Positions 59,125 to 64,000 of a DNA stretch of 64,000 nt are shown in pieces. A program made the position numbers and the translations under genes. This stretch comes from Calonectria ilicicola (lineage: Eukaryota > Ascomycota > Sordariomycetes > Hypocreales > Nectriaceae), in NCBI GenBank assembly GCA_020809705.1, contig CP085830.1, positions 5,084,001 through 5,148,000 on the forward strand, read 5' to 3'. How positions within the stretch are numbered: position 1 is the first letter of the stretch; every line of letters begins with the position of its first letter. Below the pieces are notes generated by a model, which did no database searches, was not told the DNA's origin, and saw only the letters and a list, made by a program, of their open reading frames with translations.

Positions 59125-59967
59125 ATGTCGCAATACGATCAATATTCACGTCGGCGATCCGAACATAGTCGCCACACAAACACCCCTCCCAAGGAAGAAG
59201 ATATTCGGATTGATTTGGGGACGGAAACGGAGCGTAGATCCTACGTACGTTTGCCCCCGATGCCTCATCAATCTCACCCGCGAGGGGAAAGACGGCCGCG
59301 CGCCAGGCGTCATCATGAGCGGGAGCCACCATATATCGAGGAGCCCATCACTCCTCCACCCACATTTGACTATGCGCCGCCTCCACACGATGGCTATGGG
59401 TTTATACCACATCCACAACCATATCCAATGCCCTATGAACAGCCCCCTCCATTCGCCCCAAACCCACCCGTTTATGGCGCACTTCCTCCTGGACCAGTCC
59501 CAGGATCATTCCCAGCGCCATTCCCAGGACCATACCCAGGACCAGGGATGTACAATGTATACCCTGAGCCTCCTGGTTACTATCCTGCTGTACCTCGTTA
59601 CGCTCCTCCCATTGATATTGCCGCTGAACGTCACGGAAACGGAGGCGGATCAAGTAACGAGTCAGTAGCTGGGAGCTCATCTACGGTAGAGCAAGAGATG
59701 AACAGACTGAAGCGACAGCTTCGGAGAATGAAACAAGAAAACAAAAAGACTCAAATCAAGGAGGAGATACGAAGCCAAGTCAGTTATGAGATATCCAGAC
59801 TGCAACGCGAATCTGGCTTGCGTGGAGGAGATCCTAGGTACTCCACGTCACGGCCTCGTGCGAACAATGAATTGGTAATGCGGAGGCCAAGCTCGAGACA
59901 TCCACAAAGACGGGACACAGAACTTATTATTCATGAATTTTTGGATTTTTTGGATCACGATAGGTAG
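59125..59967 (+). CDS. Proline-rich, coiled-coil protein of unknown function
   Basis: Single exon, 280 residues. The N-terminus is charged and arginine-rich (SRRRSEHSRH, RGERRPRARRHHE). The middle (about 80-160) is dense in Pro, Tyr and Gly (PPPHDGYGF, PGPVPGSFPAPFPGPYPGPG). Residues about 187-230 form a coiled coil (EQEMNRLKRQLRRMKQENKK), and the C-terminus ends IIHEFLDFLDHDR. No signal peptide or membrane span is present. Such low-complexity plus coil layouts occur in scaffolding or RNA-associated proteins, but nothing specific can be said. A second long frame at 59006-59668 is an overlapping shadow. Confidence 0.7.
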   Translation: MSQYDQYSRRRSEHSRHTNTPPKEEDIRIDLGTETERRSYVRLPPMPHQSHPRGERRPRARRHHEREPPYIEEPITPPPTFDYAPPPHDGYGFIPHPQPYPMPYEQPPPFAPNPPVYGALPPGPVPGSFPAPFPGPYPGPGMYNVYPEPPGYYPAVPRYAPPIDIAAERHGNGGGSSNESVAGSSSTVEQEMNRLKRQLRRMKQENKKTQIKEEIRSQVSYEISRLQRESGLRGGDPRYSTSRPRANNELVMRRPSSRHPQRRDTELIIHEFLDFLDHDR

Positions 59968-60779
59968 CTGGTTTATGCCACTGTAGTAACATGGAGGGAG
60001 GCCGCGGTGGAAACGAGATTAATTAGAATGCATTACACTAACGCAGCGCAGAATGATAATTGAACTTTTTTTTTAACCTTACAAATGATCCACCGGGTAA
60101 TATATGTGACAGTTTGCCTTTGTTGTGCTGCATTATTGCGCAGAGCTGGAATCTACTTTAGCTTGCTGATTAACTTGGAGCTGGTCATGAAACGTCGTTG
60201 TTTGGGTGTTGAGCATGGGCTCAGTCAGCCTGAGCTTCTGGAACCACTAAGATGAAGGATTAATGAGCCGCAAAAAGCGAGGATGCAGCACTGGAAGCGG
60301 GTCCAGTCAGGTCTGTGCTGTGAGGCCTATCCAGCACCATTCCAGGCCCAGCAAGACTTGACTTGACTTATTAATGCCCAAATGGTCTGTCGCTCACTCA
60401 GCCTGCCGTCGGCATAGAAGATCTGCTGGCGGGCGCGCTTCCTCATCGATAAAAGCCCAGACATCCTGTGGTTTGTCCCCAAAGTCTTGGCCCATTCAGT
60501 GAAGATGCGCCCTGCAATGCGGTCATATCCGAGAGCCGCACGAGCAAGGGGCCCAGGGTTAGCCTGCTCATTAATACAAATAGAGTTTTGAAACGCTCGC
60601 TGTTATGCCCTTTATAAATACGTCAGTCGCGTGGCCCAAGCCTAAATTTGCCCAGTACTACACAACAGTGACAAAACAAGCCAAGATTCTCAATCCCCGT
60701 TGCTGACACGAGGTTGCCGCCCACCCATCCAACAGAATTAACCTGCCACCCAAGCCGCAATCTGCAACAGCTGAATGCA
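59968..60779. other. Intergenic
   Basis: No gene seen. The stretch before 60780 stays open in frame with the next gene back to 60672 but has no ATG. Confidence 0.45.
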
Positions 60780-62587
60780 ATGTCACCAGCCCAGTGTGAT
60801 CCGCCGGATTCAAGCCGTCCCTTCAAATCGGTTAGTCCGCAAACCAGGCTTGCATGCATGCGTATGTACATCCACTCACTAACATGGCGGATAGCGATCC
60901 GATATTGTTGTGCCGCAGCTTAGTGTCACCTTGAACAAGATCGATCTGCTGGGCCCAGGCTACTATTTCCTTGCGCCGTTCAAGAGCTATGTCTCCACAC
61001 CCATGCTCTTCGATAACAATGGGGTGCGACATTACCGTGACGCCTTCACCTGCATGACCATGCTAACAAGCCATTTAGGATCTAGTATGGGTTGGCAGTG
61101 ATGCATACGCCGGTACCGAAGGACCTGGCCCTCACATCTATGACTTCCATACCTGTGACTACCAGAATTCAACTCACCTTTGCATGCTGCGTGGATTCAA
61201 CGATCAGGGCCATGTTCGGGGTCAGGGGATTATCCTTGACCCTCATTACCAGCCAGTAAAGCATGTGTCGGGCGCAGGCATCGCCACCTCCTGCGACCTG
61301 CACGAGTTTACGACTGCTGAATCTGGAACCACGTCACTCATTACTCAATATCGGCGCCGGCTTTACGATACGGGCCATCAAATGCAAGACCGAGGCATGG
61401 TGTGGGTGCTCGAAGGCGTCTTTCAAGAGATCGATCTCGAGTCGGGTCGCGTTCTGTTTGAATGGAAGTCATTGGATCATGTTGATCCCTTCGAAAGCCA
61501 GGTTTCCCTGACACAAGGGACCCGTTTAGCTCCATGGGACTACTTCCATTTGAACTCTGTAGAGAAGCTACCCGATGGCAACTATCTCGTCTCGGCAAGG
61601 CACCTTTCCACCATCTTCAAAGTATCCGCCGGCGATGGTAGCATCATGTGGCGACTTGGAGGGGGCAAATCATCTTTCCAGCAAATGGGTCCTGAATTCT
61701 TGTTCCAGCACCATGCTCAATTATTGACAGAGGATGAGAACAATACGAGGCTGTCATTATTCGACAATGCTCGTCGTCCAGCCTTCGATCCTGAGCGGGC
61801 ATCATCCGGCATCATTCTCCAACTCGATCACCGGACAAAAACCGCGAAGTTGGAGAAAAGGTACACGGGGCCAGACGTAGAGTACACTGCAAAGATTGCT
61901 GGTAGTACTCAGGTTCTCCCAAACAAAAATGTTTTGGTAGGATTTGGCGACGTTGGCTGTTTCTCGGAATACACAGACGATGGGACACTTGGCTTCAAGG
62001 CGTGCATCCGAGATCAGTCCCATGCAACCTTGTACCGCGTATTCAAAAGCCCATGGGTCGGCGAGCCGCTAAATGAGGTGGCTCTCGCATCCTTCTCACG
62101 AACAAATTCATCTCTCACTGCATTTTATGCAAGCTGGAACGGTGCGACTGAAGTGGCCAGCTGGCGTGTGTACGGGGCTTCGGAAGATGACGAGTTATTC
62201 CGAGAGGTGTCCACCGCGCCCAAAAAGGGGTTCGAAACCACCATTACCACTGCACATCATTACCCCAGAGCTTACGTGGAGGCACTGTCAGTGACTGGGG
62301 AAGTCCTGGGTAAATCAGGTGTAATCACAACCTTCGTGCCCTCGGAAGCCACCGGGAGCCAATGCAGTGACTTTTGGTGCCCTGAACCACTGAGATGCAA
62401 CGCGGCCAAGACGATCGATACCACCATTCCCCACCATGGCCCGAGATTTCCGGGCAACTGGCATAGCAATGTAATGGTCCAGGCCTTTAGTCTGAACCTG
62501 CTTCTGACTATAAGCCTTATTGTATGTCTAAAGTATACTCGCCACAAGTCCAGGATTGCCCGGAGGCTCCATCGAATGTTGATTTAG
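60780..62587 (+). CDS. Arylsulfotransferase (ASST)-family protein
   Basis: Exons 60780-60830, 60895-61023 and 61079-62587, with GT-AG introns of 64 and 55 bp, give 562 residues. Family signs: RPFKSRSDI then the first strand PMLFDNNGDLVWVG, HDFR-like segments such as CDLHEFTT, YDTGHQMQDRG, FEWKSLDHVDP, and the core WDYFHLNSVEKLPDGNYLVSARHLSTIFKV, then IMWRLGGGKSSF and FQHHAQLL. This is the beta-propeller of fungal arylsulfotransferase-like proteins. A cysteine pair near the end (CSDFWCPEPLRC) and a membrane span (MVQAFSLNLLLTISLIVCLK) follow. Bacterial ASST moves sulphate between phenols; the activity of the fungal branch is not established. No signal peptide is visible from ATG 60780, so the N-terminus may be incomplete. 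Confidence 0.85.
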
Positions 62588-62936
62588 TTCAAATTGTATT
62601 ATTATGTACTAAAAAAAAATATACACGCATGCGACGTTGTGAAAAGGTAGAAAGAATAATGATAGTAATAATAAGCTACGCAAAACGCTACATGATGAAG
62701 AAGATGCACCAAATGCATTTTTCCAAATGACGGGCGCGCACAAATATAATTCTACATGGATGTAACAGTGTTTAAATTTACTGCTTCTAGCCCTTCTTGA
62801 AGACAGTAACTGAGTTGACGTGGTATGGCCCACCAGTCAGGCCGAACAGGAACTCGTTCATATGATGGGTGAAGATATTGTTGAACCGGACTGCCGTTGA
62901 CCTGCAGGGCGGAAAAATATCGTCGCCTACTTTGAA
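62588..62936. other. Gap between convergent genes, with a possible coding relic
   Basis: On the minus strand, directly after the TAG that ends the repeat precursor, the same frame stays open from 62936 to about 62789. It gives AVRFNNIFTHHMNEFLFG and GGPYHVNSVTVFKKG before a stop. It looks protein-like but is unassigned (see finding). Confidence 0.4.
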
Positions 62937-63401
62937 CTAGTTCTGAATTGTCTGTTTGGTGTTCTGGGTGTAGATGTAACGAGCATCGAGTTCAGCATCG
63001 TCGCGCTTGTCTTGGATTGTCTGCTTAGTGTTCTGAGTATAGATGTAACGAGCATCAAGTTCGGCATCGCCGCGCTTGTTTTGGATAGTCTGCTTGGTAT
63101 TTTGGGTGTAAATGTATCGGGCGTCAAGCTCGGCGTTGTCTCGCTTGTCCTGGATTGTCTGCTTGTTGCTCTGGGTGTAAATGTAACGAGCGTCAAGATC
63201 AGCGTTGTCCCGCTTGTCCGAAATCGTTTGCTTGGTGTTCTGGGTGTAGATATATCGGGCATCCAAATCCGCATCTGCTCCAAAACCGTTAATATCTCCA
63301 ATGTCAGTTTAGGCAAATATTGTAAACTGACTGGCCACCGGGGCCGCCTGGGCAAGAGGAGCCACAGCAAGAGCAAGAGCACAAAGTGTACGGACGAGCA
63401 T
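62937..63401 (-). CDS. Secreted repeat precursor with Lys-Arg (Kex2-type) sites
   Basis: Exons 63401-63332 and 63274-62937 give 135 residues. The 57-bp intron (GTCAGT donor, TGCCTAAACTGAC branch, GAGCAG acceptor) removes an in-frame TAA and joins the signal-peptide exon exactly in register with the repeats. A signal peptide (MLVRTLCALALAVAPLAQA) is followed by five tandem 23-residue units, each with DARYIYTQNTKQTIQDKR or a close variant. The first four end in DKR or NKR, a Kex2 cleavage site. Fungal precursors of this layout release repeated peptides; some become cyclic RiPPs (dikaritins) by UstYa-type oxidases. The invariant YIYTQ would be the natural core. No UstYa gene lies inside the window. 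Convergent with the arylsulfotransferase, 350 bp apart. Confidence 0.8.
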
Positions 63402-64000
63402 GATGAATGTAGTTAACCGAGAATTCGAAAAATGAATGTGGTAATGATAGTCTAGAATATGTTAAAAGGAATGAGATGTGATGATAGAATAAGTTTGACA
63501 GGCAGATTTTACTCTAACAGGTGGGTATCTCCTGGTTATAACAACACAGCCATTATTCAAATGCACAATGGGACCAGGGTGGACATGGCTCTCTTGTGTC
63601 AAAAATAATGAAACCCGCCCTGTGAGGAAATCAATGCACTACGAGCTGTGATTCATTTACAAGGACATGCTGTGGGCGGCGGGGCCAGCATCCCTTGGAA
63701 CCTGTTGGCAAAAGTTAAATACATTGCTCGCATGGAGCCGCTAGTAGGTATCGGGAGTTGCTAAGCTTGGGCCTCGGTTTCGCGTCTAAGCCTTGCAGGT
63801 GGGCTAATGTCATTTTGCCCAGAGCACGGATTACGACCGAGTTCCGAGCCCAAGGGTCCCTCCATTTCCAACTAACCCTATGTGTCTCAGTCCTCGTTTT
63901 CTCTCCTTTTGCCGCCATGGAATGCAGATCAACAGCAATGACTGAGCGGGAGCCGGCGAATTTTGACCCAAAATCGCCGTTCCCTCACTCCAAAGAAGCG
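63402..64000. other. Upstream region of the repeat precursor, to window end
   Basis: Promoter space for the minus-strand precursor. No gene is seen in the remaining 600 bases, and the next gene must lie beyond the window. Confidence 0.5.

Overview
The window comes from a filamentous ascomycete, most likely a Sordariomycete such as Hypocreales. The genes have short GT-AG introns of about 47 to 98 bp with CTAAC or CTGAC-like branch points. The proteins include families typical of these fungi: a Mir/Sit-type siderophore transporter, a WSC-domain protein, GPI-anchored serine-rich surface proteins, a PNP-ankyrin protein and a fungal arylsulfotransferase. A 17 kb block of extreme AT-rich DNA carries the C-to-T and G-to-A scars of repeat-induced point mutation (RIP).

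Layout. 1 to 6.7 kb: a decayed cytochrome P450, a SABATH-type carboxyl methyltransferase and an FAD/NAD(P) oxidoreductase, possibly the rest of a small secondary-metabolite locus. 7 to 13 kb: an F-box/LRR-like gene and a 1,008-residue protein joining a nucleoside-phosphorylase domain to ankyrin repeats with no NACHT domain between them. 13.9 to 16.1 kb: a siderophore transporter on the minus strand with an exact SreA-type GATA site upstream. 18.3 to 35.6 kb: a nested transposon island. The outer unit is a hAT-type DNA element with a perfect 23-bp terminal inverted repeat and an 8-bp target duplication. It was later hit by two Ty3/gypsy elements of 6.9 kb and by a third copy now reduced to a solo LTR; each has its own 5-bp target duplication.

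37 to 58 kb is mostly cell-surface and secreted proteins: a ten-repeat cysteine-rich protein, a WSC protein, a large cysteine-rich multi-span membrane protein, two small GPI-anchored cysteine proteins, a GFA-type zinc enzyme and a second large membrane protein. Three of these have one disabling change each (a frameshift, a nonsense codon, and a frameshift in a G run), so the region looks fast-evolving and partly decaying. 59 to 64 kb: a proline-rich coiled-coil protein, an arylsulfotransferase-family protein and, convergent to it, a small secreted precursor with five 23-residue repeats separated by Lys-Arg sites. That precursor has the layout of Kex2-processed fungal peptide precursors.

The two most promising systems are the PNP-ankyrin protein (an immune-type nucleosidase fused directly to a sensor-like repeat domain) and the Lys-Arg repeat precursor beside the arylsulfotransferase. 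Gene models were joined by hand from frames and splice signals; functions come from recalled family signatures, with no database search. No tRNA, rRNA or CRISPR array was recognised.
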